From Pseudomonas corrugata (lineage in GTDB: Bacteria > Pseudomonadota > Gammaproteobacteria > Pseudomonadales > Pseudomonadaceae), in NCBI RefSeq assembly GCF_001269905.1, contig NZ_LHVK01000003.1:1147578-1211577 (forward strand): DNA of 64,000 nt. The letters are read 5' to 3'. Position 1 is the first letter of the stretch. Every line of letters begins with the position of its first letter. Shown in pieces: positions 34,391 to 43,402 of this stretch. The position numbers and the translations under genes were made by a program. The notes below the pieces were generated by a model. The model saw only the letters and a program-made list of their open reading frames with translations, ran no database searches and was not told where the DNA came from.

Positions 34391-35107
34391 GTGTCCCGTA
34401 CCACTCGGCTGCTCACTTTGTTGCAAGTCTTGCGCGGCAAGCGCTGCCCGGTCACCGCCGCGACACTGGCGGCAGAGCTGAAGGTATCCGAGCGCACGCT
34501 CTACCGCGACATTGCCGAGCTTTCCGCTCTTGGGGCACCGATTCAGGGTGAGGCGGGCATCGGCTATGTATTGCGCAGCGGCCTGTTCCTGCCGCCGCTG
34601 ATGTTCACCGCGGATGAAATCGAGGCCATTGTACTGGGCTTGCGCTACGTGGATCAGCGCGGCGATGAGGTGCTGGGCAAGGCTGCCGCCGACGCCCTGG
34701 CGAAGGTCGCCGCGGTGTTGGCCCCCGACGTGCGGGATGCCTTGCGCAATCCCACGGTGTTGCCCGGGCCGCCAGGCTATGGGTACCCGCAGAATACGGT
34801 GGAACTGAACGTATATCGCCAGGCCATCCGCACCCAGGCGAAACTGCACATCGATTACGCCGACGTGAACAATACCCCAAGCCAGCGGCTGGTCTGGCCT
34901 CTTGCCCTGGGTTTTTTCAACGAGGCGCGGGTAGTGGTGGCCTGGTGCGAACTGCGGGGTGCCTATCGGACTTTCCGCACCGACCGGATTGCCTCCGCTA
35001 CCGAGCAGGGTGAGCGCTATCCCGGCAGGCGCAGCGACTTGCTGCGGGCCTGGATGAAGTCGATGAAACTGGACGAAAACGGGCGCTTCACTCCTGACAA
35101 GAACTGA
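34391..35107 (+). CDS. YafY-type HTH/WYL transcriptional regulator
   Basis: A 238-residue regulator with an N-terminal DeoR-like HTH (TAATLAAELKVSERTLYRDI near residues 22-41) and a C-terminal WYL-type ligand domain (AKLHIDYAD, VWPLALGFFNEARVVVAWCE, RTFRTDRI). Start is GTG. It lies 51 bases before the SnoaL-like gene on the same strand and divergent from the LEA14-like gene, either of which may be its target. Confidence 0.85.
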   Translation: MSRTTRLLTLLQVLRGKRCPVTAATLAAELKVSERTLYRDIAELSALGAPIQGEAGIGYVLRSGLFLPPLMFTADEIEAIVLGLRYVDQRGDEVLGKAAADALAKVAAVLAPDVRDALRNPTVLPGPPGYGYPQNTVELNVYRQAIRTQAKLHIDYADVNNTPSQRLVWPLALGFFNEARVVVAWCELRGAYRTFRTDRIASATEQGERYPGRRSDLLRAWMKSMKLDENGRFTPDKN

Positions 35108-35158
35108 CATGGGGTTGTTCTAGCATGGTGCCAGTTCGATAAAACAAGGAGCCATACC

Positions 35159-35500
35159 ATGTCAAATCCCGTCTCTTCCCTGGCCCCGGCCATCGCTGGC
35201 TACATCGAGGCTGCCAATGCCCGTGACAGCTCGGCGGTGGCGCGTTTTTTTGCCGAGGATGCCAATGTCTTCGATGAAGGCCAGCATCGGGCTGGCACCC
35301 AGGCCATCATCCAATGGATGGAAGATACCTCCCGCCGCTTCCAGCCACGGGTTGAGGTGCTCAACGTGCAGCAACGCACGGGCAAGGTGCTGGTTCACAA
35401 TCTGATCTCGGGGACCTTCCCCGGCAGTCCGCTGGAGTTGCGGTATACCTTCCGGCTCGATGAGCAGGGGAAGATCACCCGGCTGGATATCTCCACGTAG
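35159..35500 (+). CDS. SnoaL/NTF2-like small protein
   Basis: A 113-residue single-domain NTF2-like fold: AIAGYIEAANARDSSAVARFFAEDANVFDEG is the usual helix-helix-pocket start and the chain ends RYTFRLDEQGKITRLDI. Such proteins bind or isomerise small hydrophobic molecules. AAGGAGCC precedes the ATG. The stop codon TAG is supplied by the first bases of a repeat element that begins at 35497. Confidence 0.82.
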   Translation: MSNPVSSLAPAIAGYIEAANARDSSAVARFFAEDANVFDEGQHRAGTQAIIQWMEDTSRRFQPRVEVLNVQQRTGKVLVHNLISGTFPGSPLELRYTFRLDEQGKITRLDIST

Positions 35501-35598
35501 GAGCTGGCGAAGCCTGCGATCTCTTGATCCTGATCCTTCGCTCCGAATTCAATTGGCAGCGCAAGGATCGCAGTCTCGTTGCACTCGACAGCTCCTAC
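35497..35598. repeat. Inverted repeat element with GTAGGAGCTG ends
   Basis: Outer arms GTAGGAGCTG/CAGCTCCTAC and inner blocks TGCGATC/GATCGCA mark a repeat distinct from the GTGGGAGC REPs. A diverged second copy is at 39404-39504. Confidence 0.75.
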
Positions 35599-35703
35599 AG
35601 GCCCCACTCGCCAAGGGGTTCGAGTTGATTCATGGGTAGGGCCGCTCACTGGGGGCTGTTGGCATGGCATACTCAGGCCCTTCCTCCTCCGGACCCGGGC
35701 CGC

Positions 35704-36825
35704 ATGACTTTCGACTCCCCCTTGAGTGCATGGCAGCATGCCATTGAACATCACGGTTTTGTCCAGGATGAGGCCCAGGAGTTGGCGATCATGACCTTGG
35801 AGCAATGCCACAAGGCATTGCGTGAGGGCTGCAACTCGATCAAGGGGGTGTATCTCTGGGGCCCCGTGGGACGTGGCAAGACCTGGCTGATGGACCGTTT
35901 CCATGAAACCCTCCAGATTCCTGCCCGTCGTCAGCATTTCCATCACTTCATGGCCTGGGTGCACCAGCGTTCGTTCCAGCTCACAGGCACGCCGGACCCG
36001 TTGCAGGCCCTGGCCAGGGAATTGAGCCGGGAAGTGCGGGTGCTGTGTTTCGATGAGTTGTTTGTCACCGACATTGGCGATGCGATCATCCTTGGACGCC
36101 TGTTCCAGGTCATGTTCGAGTTGGGCATGGTGGTAGTGAGCACCTCGAACCTGCCGCCTGAAGAACTCTATGCCAACGGCCACAACCGCGAACGGTTCCT
36201 GCCGACCATCACCGCGATCAAGCAGCATATGCATGTCGTGCCGGTGAACGGCTGGCAGGATCATCGCCAACACCCTGGCGCGGTGCAGCAGCGTTACTGG
36301 CTAAGGGGAGCCGGGCAACCCGACCCGTTGGGTGAGATCTTCGAACGGTTGAGTGCAGGGCAGCAATCCAGCGGAGGCCCGGTGACTGTCGGTCATCGCC
36401 TCCTGGAGCCGGTCAAGGCCAGCGATACGGTGCTTTGGAGCCGCTACCCGGATCTGTGCGAGCAGCCGTTCTCGGCCCTGGATTTCATGGGGCTGTGCGA
36501 TCGCTACAAGGTCATTCTGCTCAGCGATGTGCCCTGCCTGAGTGCCGAGCAGCGAGAAGGGCGTATTGCCCGCGGTACGGAAGATGGTGTCGAGCGGGTC
36601 GAGGCGGGGGATCGAGAGCTGCCGCAACTGTCGGTCCACGACGACGGTGTGCGACGTTTCATTGCCCTGGTCGACGAATGCTACGATCGCAAGGTGCCGC
36701 TCTGTCTTTCGGCCGAGGTGGCGATGGACCAGTTGTATACCAAGGGCTATCTGCAATTCCCGTTTCGCCGTACCCTCAGTCGCCTCCAGGAAATGCAGAT
36801 GCAACGTTTCGGTCAGCCCGCCTGA
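35704..36825 (+). CDS. zapE: AFG1/ZapE-like ATPase
   Basis: A 373-residue AAA-type P-loop ATPase related to ZapE, the division protein that acts on the Z ring under low-oxygen or heat stress. The Walker A motif GPVGRGKT is near residues 52-59 and the Walker B CFDELFVTD near 117-125; MDRFH and TSNLPPEELY follow as in the family. The ATG at 35704 gives the family N-terminus; no strong ribosome site is seen. Pseudomonas often carries two ZapE-like proteins, and this may be the second one. Confidence 0.85.
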   Translation: MTFDSPLSAWQHAIEHHGFVQDEAQELAIMTLEQCHKALREGCNSIKGVYLWGPVGRGKTWLMDRFHETLQIPARRQHFHHFMAWVHQRSFQLTGTPDPLQALARELSREVRVLCFDELFVTDIGDAIILGRLFQVMFELGMVVVSTSNLPPEELYANGHNRERFLPTITAIKQHMHVVPVNGWQDHRQHPGAVQQRYWLRGAGQPDPLGEIFERLSAGQQSSGGPVTVGHRLLEPVKASDTVLWSRYPDLCEQPFSALDFMGLCDRYKVILLSDVPCLSAEQREGRIARGTEDGVERVEAGDRELPQLSVHDDGVRRFIALVDECYDRKVPLCLSAEVAMDQLYTKGYLQFPFRRTLSRLQEMQMQRFGQPA

Positions 36826-36892
36826 TCCGTACCCGCCGACGGTTCCATCCGTCGGTACTATCCGCCGTACCCGCGAAGAGAGATGCAAGATC

Positions 36893-37387
36893 ATGGAAGA
36901 AGCCAAGGACGTTCTCGTACTGCAAGCCAGCTACACCAATCCGGTTCACGCGGAAGCGATCTGTCACGTGCTCAATGGCTATGCGGAGGACCCCATGGGC
37001 GGCGGCCAGTCGCTGTCTGCAGAAGTCCTGCTGCATCTGCCGGGAGAACTGGCCAAGCGTCCCCATGCGTTCAGCGTGCTGGCTTTCGTCAACGGTGAGC
37101 CGGCGGGGCTGGTCAATTGTTTTGAAGGTTTTTCGACCTTTGCCTGCCGTCCGCTGGTGAATATTCATGATGTCGCCGTCATGAAGGCGTTTCGCGGCCT
37201 GGGCCTGAGCCAGAAGATGCTGCAGAAAGTCGAAGACATCGCGCGCCAGCGCGGTTGCTGCAAGATCACCCTGGAGGTGCTTGAAGGCAATGCCGTGGCC
37301 CAGGCCAGCTATTCGAAGTTCGGCTTCGCCGCCGGCATGTTCGACCCGGCCCACGGCCGCATGCTGTTCTGGACCAAGCCCCTATAG
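36893..37387 (+). CDS. GNAT-family N-acetyltransferase
   Basis: A 164-residue acetyltransferase with the core HDVAVMKAFRGLGLSQKML (acetyl-CoA loop RGLGLS) near residues 93-110 and LEVLEGNAVAQASYSKFGF near 128-146. Substrate unknown. It follows zapE with a 67-base gap, possibly in the same transcript. GAGAGA precedes the ATG. Confidence 0.85.
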   Translation: MEEAKDVLVLQASYTNPVHAEAICHVLNGYAEDPMGGGQSLSAEVLLHLPGELAKRPHAFSVLAFVNGEPAGLVNCFEGFSTFACRPLVNIHDVAVMKAFRGLGLSQKMLQKVEDIARQRGCCKITLEVLEGNAVAQASYSKFGFAAGMFDPAHGRMLFWTKPL

Positions 37388-37411
37388 CAATGTCCATTGC
37401 ACCGGATCCCC

Positions 37412-37439
37412 TGTGGGAGCGAGCAAGCCCGCTCCCACA
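37412..37439. repeat. REP hairpin, terminator-like
   Basis: TGTGGGAGCG stem, 8-base loop, complementary CGCTCCCACA, in the 72-bp gap between convergent genes. An identical 28-base copy occurs at 43347-43374. Confidence 0.8.
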
Positions 37440-37459
37440 CTCGGTGCTGCGCGGTTACT

Positions 37460-39199
37460 TTACTGCTGCACCAGCTTGGCCGTCGGCGCCTTGGGCTGCA
37501 TCAGGCTGAAGTCGATCAGCGCCTTGTGCTGGCGTTGATACGGATCGCCGATCAACAGTGGTCGGGCCTGGAAGTCGGTGCTGACCAGGCTCTTGCTGCG
37601 GTCCAGCTCATCAAAACTCAAGCCCGCCAGGTCTGCCCAGGTATGGATCAGCTGAGAGCTGCTGTAAGGCCGTGACAGGTCCCCGGCAAAGTTCCAGTCA
37701 TGGGTTTCGCGCCACTGGGGTGAGGCCCAGGCCATGAAAGGAATGGTGTACATCGGCGCAGTGGGCTTGCCTTCATTGCGGCCAAGGGTGGCGTGATCCG
37801 CTGAGTCGAATACATCTTCACCGTGGTCCGACAGGTACAACAGAAAACCGTTGGGATTGCTCTTGGCGTAGTCCTTGATCAGGCTGGAGACGACGAAGTC
37901 GTTGTACAGCACCGCATTGTCGTAACTGTTGTAGGTGGGAACCTGATCGTCGCGCAGGCCCGCCGGAGCGCCCTGACGGTCGGTGAATTTGTTGAAGGTC
38001 GGTGGGTACCGGTACTGGTAGCTCATATGAGTACCGAGCAGATGTACCACGATCAGCTTGCGCGGAGCAGTATCGGCCAGCGCCTTGTTGAATGGAGCAA
38101 TTACGTCGCCATCGTACTGCGCAGCATTCTGATTGCGGTTGTTGTTCAGGTACACCTGCTCATCGGCCTGCTGGGAGAACGTCGTGAGCATGGTGTTGCG
38201 CTTGGTCATGGTCTGCTGGTTGGTGATCCAGAAGGTCTTGTAGCCCGCCTGCTTCATCATGCTGACCAGCGAAGGCGTCGTCAGGTACAGGTCCGGATGT
38301 TGCTCATCGGCGAATGTCAGCACCTGTTGCAGCGCTTCGATGGTGTACGGACGTGGCGTAATCACATTGTCGAAGAGCGCCAGTTGGTCCTTGAGTTTGT
38401 CCAGCTCCGGCGTGGTTTCTCTCGGGTAGCCATACAGGCTCATGCGCTGACGGTTGGTGGACTCGCCGATCACCAGCACCAGGGTCGCCGGTTGGTTGGC
38501 CATGGTGTCCTTGAGATTACGCAGTGGCTCGATCTTGCTGGCGCTGTGCAACATGCCTTGCATGTTTGCCAACTGCTCGCTGTAACGACGGTACGCCACC
38601 AGCATCTGCCAAGGTACGGCCGGCTCGATGCGGTCTTCGAGTTTCTCCAGGCCGCCGGCCAGGGTGCCGACGCGCTGGGTTTGCTTGACAAGCGGGTAAC
38701 CGATGACGGCACCCAGGATCACAATTGCCGCTACCAGGGCCTGGCCACGGGGCAGGTACACCGGACGCAGGCGCGTCCAGAGGAAATACGCCACGGCGGT
38801 ATGAGCGAGGAACGCCGGTACCATCCACCAGGCAAAATACTGTGTCATGTATTCGCCGGCTTCAGCCACGTTCGATTCGAACATGATGAAGATGACGCTT
38901 TGGGAGAATTCCTGCTGATAGATGAAAAAATAACCCAGGCTGGCCATGGAGCAGGCCCATAGCACTACACCGATCAGCGCAGCGAGCAGGCGGGTCCGGG
39001 CAGGAAAAAGCAGCATGGGCGCGAGCCACACCGCACTCATGATGAATGCCTGGCGAAACCCGGAGAAGCCGGAAGTATCGCTCAACAGGATAAGCAGTTG
39101 AGTAATACCCGAGAAATACCAGAAGAACAGGAACAGCCAGCCGAACCCGGCCCAATCGAAACCTTTCGCAGTCGTTTTGCTGCGTTTGAACAGACTCAT
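37460..39199 (-). CDS. cptA: Phosphoethanolamine transferase of the CptA/EptC type
   Basis: A 579-residue inner-membrane enzyme that moves phosphoethanolamine from phosphatidylethanolamine to a periplasmic glycolipid, in E. coli EptC the LPS core. About five membrane helices lie in the first 180 residues. The sulfatase-like periplasmic domain shows LVIGESTNRQRMSLYGYPR (metal Glu), the nucleophile Thr in RPYTIEAL, and the metal-binding LSDHGEDVF. The ATG at 39199 has GGAG upstream. Length agrees with E. coli EptC (577). Confidence 0.85.
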   Translation of the reverse strand: MSLFKRSKTTAKGFDWAGFGWLFLFFWYFSGITQLLILLSDTSGFSGFRQAFIMSAVWLAPMLLFPARTRLLAALIGVVLWACSMASLGYFFIYQQEFSQSVIFIMFESNVAEAGEYMTQYFAWWMVPAFLAHTAVAYFLWTRLRPVYLPRGQALVAAIVILGAVIGYPLVKQTQRVGTLAGGLEKLEDRIEPAVPWQMLVAYRRYSEQLANMQGMLHSASKIEPLRNLKDTMANQPATLVLVIGESTNRQRMSLYGYPRETTPELDKLKDQLALFDNVITPRPYTIEALQQVLTFADEQHPDLYLTTPSLVSMMKQAGYKTFWITNQQTMTKRNTMLTTFSQQADEQVYLNNNRNQNAAQYDGDVIAPFNKALADTAPRKLIVVHLLGTHMSYQYRYPPTFNKFTDRQGAPAGLRDDQVPTYNSYDNAVLYNDFVVSSLIKDYAKSNPNGFLLYLSDHGEDVFDSADHATLGRNEGKPTAPMYTIPFMAWASPQWRETHDWNFAGDLSRPYSSSQLIHTWADLAGLSFDELDRSKSLVSTDFQARPLLIGDPYQRQHKALIDFSLMQPKAPTAKLVQQ

Positions 39200-39504
39200 C
39201 AAGCGCTCCAGCCTTTTTTATCTACACCGACGAAGCTGTTGGCACCGGATGGCAACCCCAGGCATGCGCCGAGCACCCTAAAGGCGGGGAGTATCCTGGG
39301 AGCGTTGTGAAAACTTTGTGAGTTTCCGGTTATGGATTGGTGGTTCAGACGCGAATGCACGTGAGGTGAAGGGAATTATCCCTGCCGGGTGCAAGAATAT
39401 CGTCGCAGGAGCTGCCGAGCGGAGCGAGGCTGCGATCTTTCCATCGACACTTGAGTCTCGAGCGAGATCAAGAGCAAAAGATCGCAGGCTTCGCCAAGGG
39501 GCAG
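39200..39504. other. Non-coding gap with a repeat element
   Basis: A 305-bp gap upstream of cptA. It holds the cptA promoter region and, from 39404, the GTAGGAGCTG-type repeat. Open frames here are spurious. Confidence 0.6.
39404..39504. repeat. Second GTAGGAGCTG-type inverted repeat
   Basis: Left arm GCAGGAGCTGCCGAG with GCTGCGATCTTT, right arm AAAGATCGCAGGC...GGGGCAG. It abuts the stop codon of the small ORF at 39505 and probably forms its 3' hairpin. Confidence 0.7.
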
Positions 39505-39678
39505 TTATCGAGCCAGGGCCTGGCCCTGGTGGGAGAGTTGGGCGTGCTGCAGCTGCATGCGCAGCTGGGTCACTTCATCGAGCAGCAGATCGCGTTCTTC
39601 CTTGAGAAGGCGCAATTCGTCGCGACGAATGGTCACGTAAAGGGTTTGGGGAGGACGTGCGGTAACGACTGGGTCCAT
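39505..39678 (-). CDS. 57-residue coiled-coil small protein
   Basis: A short frame with a good GAGGTGA ribosome site before the ATG at 39678. The product begins MDPVVTARPPQTLYVTIRR and continues as a charged heptad-like helix (DELRLLKEERDLLLDEVTQ...), so it probably oligomerises. Function unknown. The composition and ribosome site make it more likely real than chance. Confidence 0.65.
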   Translation of the reverse strand: MDPVVTARPPQTLYVTIRRDELRLLKEERDLLLDEVTQLRMQLQHAQLSHQGQALAR

Positions 39679-40017
39679 TGCTCACCTCGCAAATGGCTAC
39701 ATCAACTATAGAGATGTCGCCAGCTTTTTGGTCGACACCTCTACTATCGGCGCCGATTCTGATTTCTTTTGCTCGTGAATGGAACTTTTTTATTTTTCAT
39801 GGTCGCCGTGCCTTCGACCGGGATTGAAGCGTTATCCCCCTTGTGATCGCACGAATTAACCGGAAACTATGCAGCAAGGCTCTGGACTAACCTCCACTAG
39901 TCGCAGCCAAACCGTTTCGAAGCGAGTGGCCTGTACGGTTAAGTCGAGTATACGAATTAGCCACACAAGCCACTAAACCTTTGACTTACCTTTATTTGTA
40001 GTAGGGAGCATCAGCAC
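39679..40017. other. Promoter region of gnd
   Basis: A 339-bp gap between the small ORF and gnd, more AT-rich than its surroundings, containing a TATACGAAT block at about 39949 that could be a -10 region. No repeat or gene is seen. Confidence 0.4.
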
Positions 40018-40998
40018 ATGCAACTCGGGATTATTGGACTGGGCCGCATGGGCGGCAATATTGCGCGGCGCCTGATGCTCAATGGGCACGCCACGGTGGT
40101 CTATGACCGCAACGTCGCGTTCGTCGAAAACCTGGCCCAGGAAGGCGCCACGGGCGTGGCGGACCTGCCGGCGCTGGTGGCTGGTCTGGAAAAGCCACGG
40201 GCGGTCTGGGTCATGCTGCCGGCCGGCGCGCCAACTGAAGACACCATCAACGCCCTCAGCGAGCTGCTGGAGCCAGGCGATGTGATCATCGATGGCGGTA
40301 ACACGTATTACAAGGATGATATCCGTCGCGCCCAGGCGCTGTCGGAAAAAGGCTTGAGCTACATGGATGTGGGCACTTCCGGCGGCGTCTGGGGCCTGGA
40401 ACGTGGTTATTGCATGATGATCGGTGGCGACGCCGAGGTGGTAAAGCGCCTGGATCCGCTGTTCGACAGCCTGGCGCCGGGCATTGGCGATATACCCCGC
40501 ACCCGTGACCGCAAGTCCGACGACGATCGCGCCGAGCGTGGCTATATCCATGCTGGCCCGGCAGGTTCCGGGCATTTCGTGAAGATGATCCATAACGGCA
40601 TCGAGTACGGCATGATGCAGGCATTCGCCGAAGGCTTCGATATCCTCAAGACCAAGTCCAGCGAAAGCCTGCCGCCGGAGCAACGTTTCGATCTCAACCT
40701 GGCCGATATCGCCGAAGTCTGGCGGCGCGGCAGCGTGGTTTCTTCCTGGTTGCTGGACCTGACCGCCGATGCCCTGGCAAGCGATCCGAAACTGGACGGC
40801 TTTTCCGGTGAAGTGGCCGACAGCGGCGAAGGGCGCTGGACCATCGAGGCGGCCATCGAGCAAGCGGTGCCGGTACCAGTGTTGTCCAGCTCGCTGTTCG
40901 CCCGCTTCCGTTCCCGTCAGCAGAGCACCTACGGTGATAAAATGCTGTCCGCCATGCGTTTCGGCTTCGGCGGCCATGTGGAGACGCCGAAAAAATGA
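40018..40998 (+). CDS. gnd: 6-phosphogluconate dehydrogenase, short NAD-type
   Basis: Decarboxylates 6-phosphogluconate to ribulose-5-phosphate. At 326 residues it belongs to the short GndA/YqeC class, often NAD-preferring, rather than the 470-residue form. GLGRMG (residues 7-12) binds the cofactor, [10 protein letters not shown] is near 97-106 and the substrate signature [19 protein letters not shown] is near 180-198. The zwf ATG overlaps its stop (ATGA), so both are translated together. GGGAGC precedes the start. Confidence 0.9.
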   Translation: MQLGIIGLGRMGGNIARRLMLNGHATVVYDRNVAFVENLAQEGATGVADLPALVAGLEKPRAVWVMLPAGAPTEDTINALSELLEPGDVIIDGGNTYYKDDIRRAQALSEKGLSYMDVGTSGGVWGLERGYCMMIGGDAEVVKRLDPLFDSLAPGIGDIPRTRDRKSDDDRAERGYIHAGPAGSGHFVKMIHNGIEYGMMQAFAEGFDILKTKSSESLPPEQRFDLNLADIAEVWRRGSVVSSWLLDLTADALASDPKLDGFSGEVADSGEGRWTIEAAIEQAVPVPVLSSSLFARFRSRQQSTYGDKMLSAMRFGFGGHVETPKK

Positions 40999-42515
40999 CC
41001 TCGATCGGCAGGAAGTCCAAGGCAGAACCCGCACCACCGACCACCTTGTTCCTGTTCGGTGCCCATGGTGACCTGGTCAAGCGCCTGCTGATGCCAGCGC
41101 TCTACCACCTCAGCCGTGACGGGTTGCTGGGAGATGGACTGCAGATCATCGGCGTTGATCACAACGCCATCAGCGACGTGGACTTCGCCAGGAAACTCGA
41201 GGACTTCATCCGTCACGAAGCGGCGCGCAAGGGCGGCGATGCCAGCCGTGCGCTCGACCCGCTGCTGTGGGCCCGCTTGGCCAAGGGTATCAGTTACGTG
41301 CAGGGTGACTTCCTCGACGACAGCACCTATGCAGCACTGGCGGCGAAGATCGCTGCCAGTGGTACCGGCAATGCGGTGTTCTACCTGGCGACCGCGCCGC
41401 GTTTTTTCAGTGAAGTGGTCCGCCGCCTTGGTGCGGTCGGGTTGCTTGAGGAGCAGGCTGATGCTTTTCGGCGGGTGGTGATCGAAAAGCCGTTCGGCTC
41501 GGATCTGCACACCGCCGAAGCTCTCAATGCCTGCTTGCTCAAGGTCATGAGCGAGAAGCAGATCTATCGGATCGACCATTACCTGGGCAAGGAAACCGTA
41601 CAGAACATCCTGGTCAGCCGTTTCTCCAACAGCTTGTTCGAGGCTTTCTGGAACAATCATTACATCGACCACGTGCAAATCACCGCCGCCGAAACCGTGG
41701 GGGTGGAAACCCGTGGCAGTTTTTACGAGCACACCGGTGCCCTGCGGGACATGGTGCCCAACCATCTGTTCCAGTTACTGGCGATGGTGGCCATGGAACC
41801 GCCGGCTGCTTTCGGTGCCGACGCCGTACGGGGGGAGAAGGCCAAGGTGGTCGGGGCCATCCGGCCCTGGTCGGTGGAGCAGGCTCGCGCCAATTCGGTA
41901 CGTGGGCAGTACACCGGCGGTGCAATCGATGGCAAGCCGGTGGACGGTTACCGCCAGGAAGCCAACGTGGCGGTCGACAGCGGCACCGAAACCTACGTTG
42001 CGCTGAAGGTCATGATCGACAACTGGCGTTGGGTGGGGGTGCCGTTTTATCTGCGTACCGGCAAACGCATGAGCGTTCGGGACACGGAAATCATCATTTG
42101 TTTCAAGCCGGCGCCGTACGCACAGTTTCGCGACACCGAAGTCGAGGAGTTGCAACCGACCTACCTGAAGATACAGATCCAGCCCAACGAAGGCATGTGG
42201 TTCGATCTGCTGGCCAAGCGGCCGGGGCCGGCCCTCGACATGGCGAATATAGAGTTGGGCTTCGCCTACAAGGATTTCTTCGAAATGCAGCCATCCACGG
42301 GTTACGAAACCCTGATCTACGATTGCCTCACCGGCGATCAGACGTTGTTCCAGCGCGCCGACAACATCGAGAATGGCTGGCGTGCCGTGCAGCCGTTTCT
42401 CGATGCCTGGCAACAGGACGCGACCGTCCAGCCCTACAAGGCCGGAGAAGACGGCCCGGCGGCCGCAGACGACTTGCTGACGCGCGATGGTCGCGCCTGG
42501 CATGACCTCGGATGA
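40995..42515 (+). CDS. zwf: Glucose-6-phosphate 1-dehydrogenase
   Basis: A 506-residue enzyme making 6-phosphogluconolactone and NAD(P)H. The cofactor loop reads [10 protein letters not shown] near residues 20-29; EKPFGSD near 165 and the active-site signature RIDHYLGKE (catalytic His) near 195-203 are present. It is the middle gene of a coupled trio: four-base overlaps with gnd before it and the HAD gene after it. Pseudomonas usually has further zwf copies; this is the gnd-linked one. Confidence 0.93.
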   Translation: MTSIGRKSKAEPAPPTTLFLFGAHGDLVKRLLMPALYHLSRDGLLGDGLQIIGVDHNAISDVDFARKLEDFIRHEAARKGGDASRALDPLLWARLAKGISYVQGDFLDDSTYAALAAKIAASGTGNAVFYLATAPRFFSEVVRRLGAVGLLEEQADAFRRVVIEKPFGSDLHTAEALNACLLKVMSEKQIYRIDHYLGKETVQNILVSRFSNSLFEAFWNNHYIDHVQITAAETVGVETRGSFYEHTGALRDMVPNHLFQLLAMVAMEPPAAFGADAVRGEKAKVVGAIRPWSVEQARANSVRGQYTGGAIDGKPVDGYRQEANVAVDSGTETYVALKVMIDNWRWVGVPFYLRTGKRMSVRDTEIIICFKPAPYAQFRDTEVEELQPTYLKIQIQPNEGMWFDLLAKRPGPALDMANIELGFAYKDFFEMQPSTGYETLIYDCLTGDQTLFQRADNIENGWRAVQPFLDAWQQDATVQPYKAGEDGPAAADDLLTRDGRAWHDLG

Positions 42516-43333
42516 GTGATCAAGTGAAACGCCCCATCCGTTTTCTGCTCAGCGACATGGACGGCACGCTGCTCCTGCCCGACCACAGTCTCAACCCGCG
42601 CACGATTGAAGCCGTTCGTTCCCTGCGCGAGGCGGGCGTGTTGTTCAGTCTCGCTACCGGCCGACCACCTCGGGCAATGCTGCAGCAGATCGAAGCCCTG
42701 GGTGTCGACTTGCCCACGGCGGCGTTCAACGGCGGCACCCTGGTGCATCCGGACGGCAGTTTCCTTGCCGTGCACTACCTGCCACCCGAGGTAGCGTTGA
42801 CGACCCTGGCGCTGTACGCCGACCAGCCCGGCATCGAGGTCTGGGTGTTTGCAGATGACCATTGGCTGGTGCTTGACGCCAACGGGCCGATGGTGCCGGT
42901 GGAAACCCGTGGCCTGGGTTATCCGCCTCTCGAAGTCGAGAGTTTCGAGCCCTACCTGGAACGCATCGACAAGATCGTCGCCACCAGCGCCAACACCGGC
43001 CTTCTGGTTGAACTGGAGGCCCGTCTGCATCCGCTGCTCAAGGGGCAGGCCCAGGTGTCTCGTTCGCAACCGATCTACCTGGACGTTACGGCGATACAAG
43101 CCAACAAGGGGGAGGCGCTGTCGACCCTGGCGGCATTCATGGGCGTACCGCTGGAGCAGACGGCGGCCATGGGGGACGGCGGCAATGACCCGGCGATGTT
43201 CCATCGCGCGGGCCTGTCGATTGCCATGGGGCAGGCAGAGGAGGCGATCAGGCGCCAGGCCGATGTGATCACCGCAGCCGTTACCGAGGATGGCGCGGCG
43301 CTGGCGATCGAGCGCTACATCCTGCCCCGATAA
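42512..43333 (+). CDS. HAD-superfamily Cof-type phosphatase
   Basis: A 273-residue hydrolase. Motif I is SDMDGTLL near residues 14-21 (nucleophile and acid aspartates), motif II SLATGRPP near 46, the lysine in the NKGEAL segment near 198, and motif IV GDGGNDPAMF near 220. The C2-type cap between motifs II and III is as in Cof/YbiV sugar phosphatases. Four-base overlap with zwf suggests a sugar-phosphate substrate tied to the pentose phosphate pathway (inference). Confidence 0.88.
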   Translation: MSDQVKRPIRFLLSDMDGTLLLPDHSLNPRTIEAVRSLREAGVLFSLATGRPPRAMLQQIEALGVDLPTAAFNGGTLVHPDGSFLAVHYLPPEVALTTLALYADQPGIEVWVFADDHWLVLDANGPMVPVETRGLGYPPLEVESFEPYLERIDKIVATSANTGLLVELEARLHPLLKGQAQVSRSQPIYLDVTAIQANKGEALSTLAAFMGVPLEQTAAMGDGGNDPAMFHRAGLSIAMGQAEEAIRRQADVITAAVTEDGAALAIERYILPR

Positions 43334-43346
43334 CCCCGCAGACCTT

Positions 43347-43374
43347 TGTGGGAGCGAGCAAGCCCGCTCCCACA
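43347..43374. repeat. REP hairpin, terminator-like
   Basis: Same 28-base hairpin as at 37412-37439, between the convergent HAD gene and nhaB. Confidence 0.8.
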
Positions 43375-43402
43375 GGTTCTGCGCAGGCCTCTGGTTATTC
43401 CA

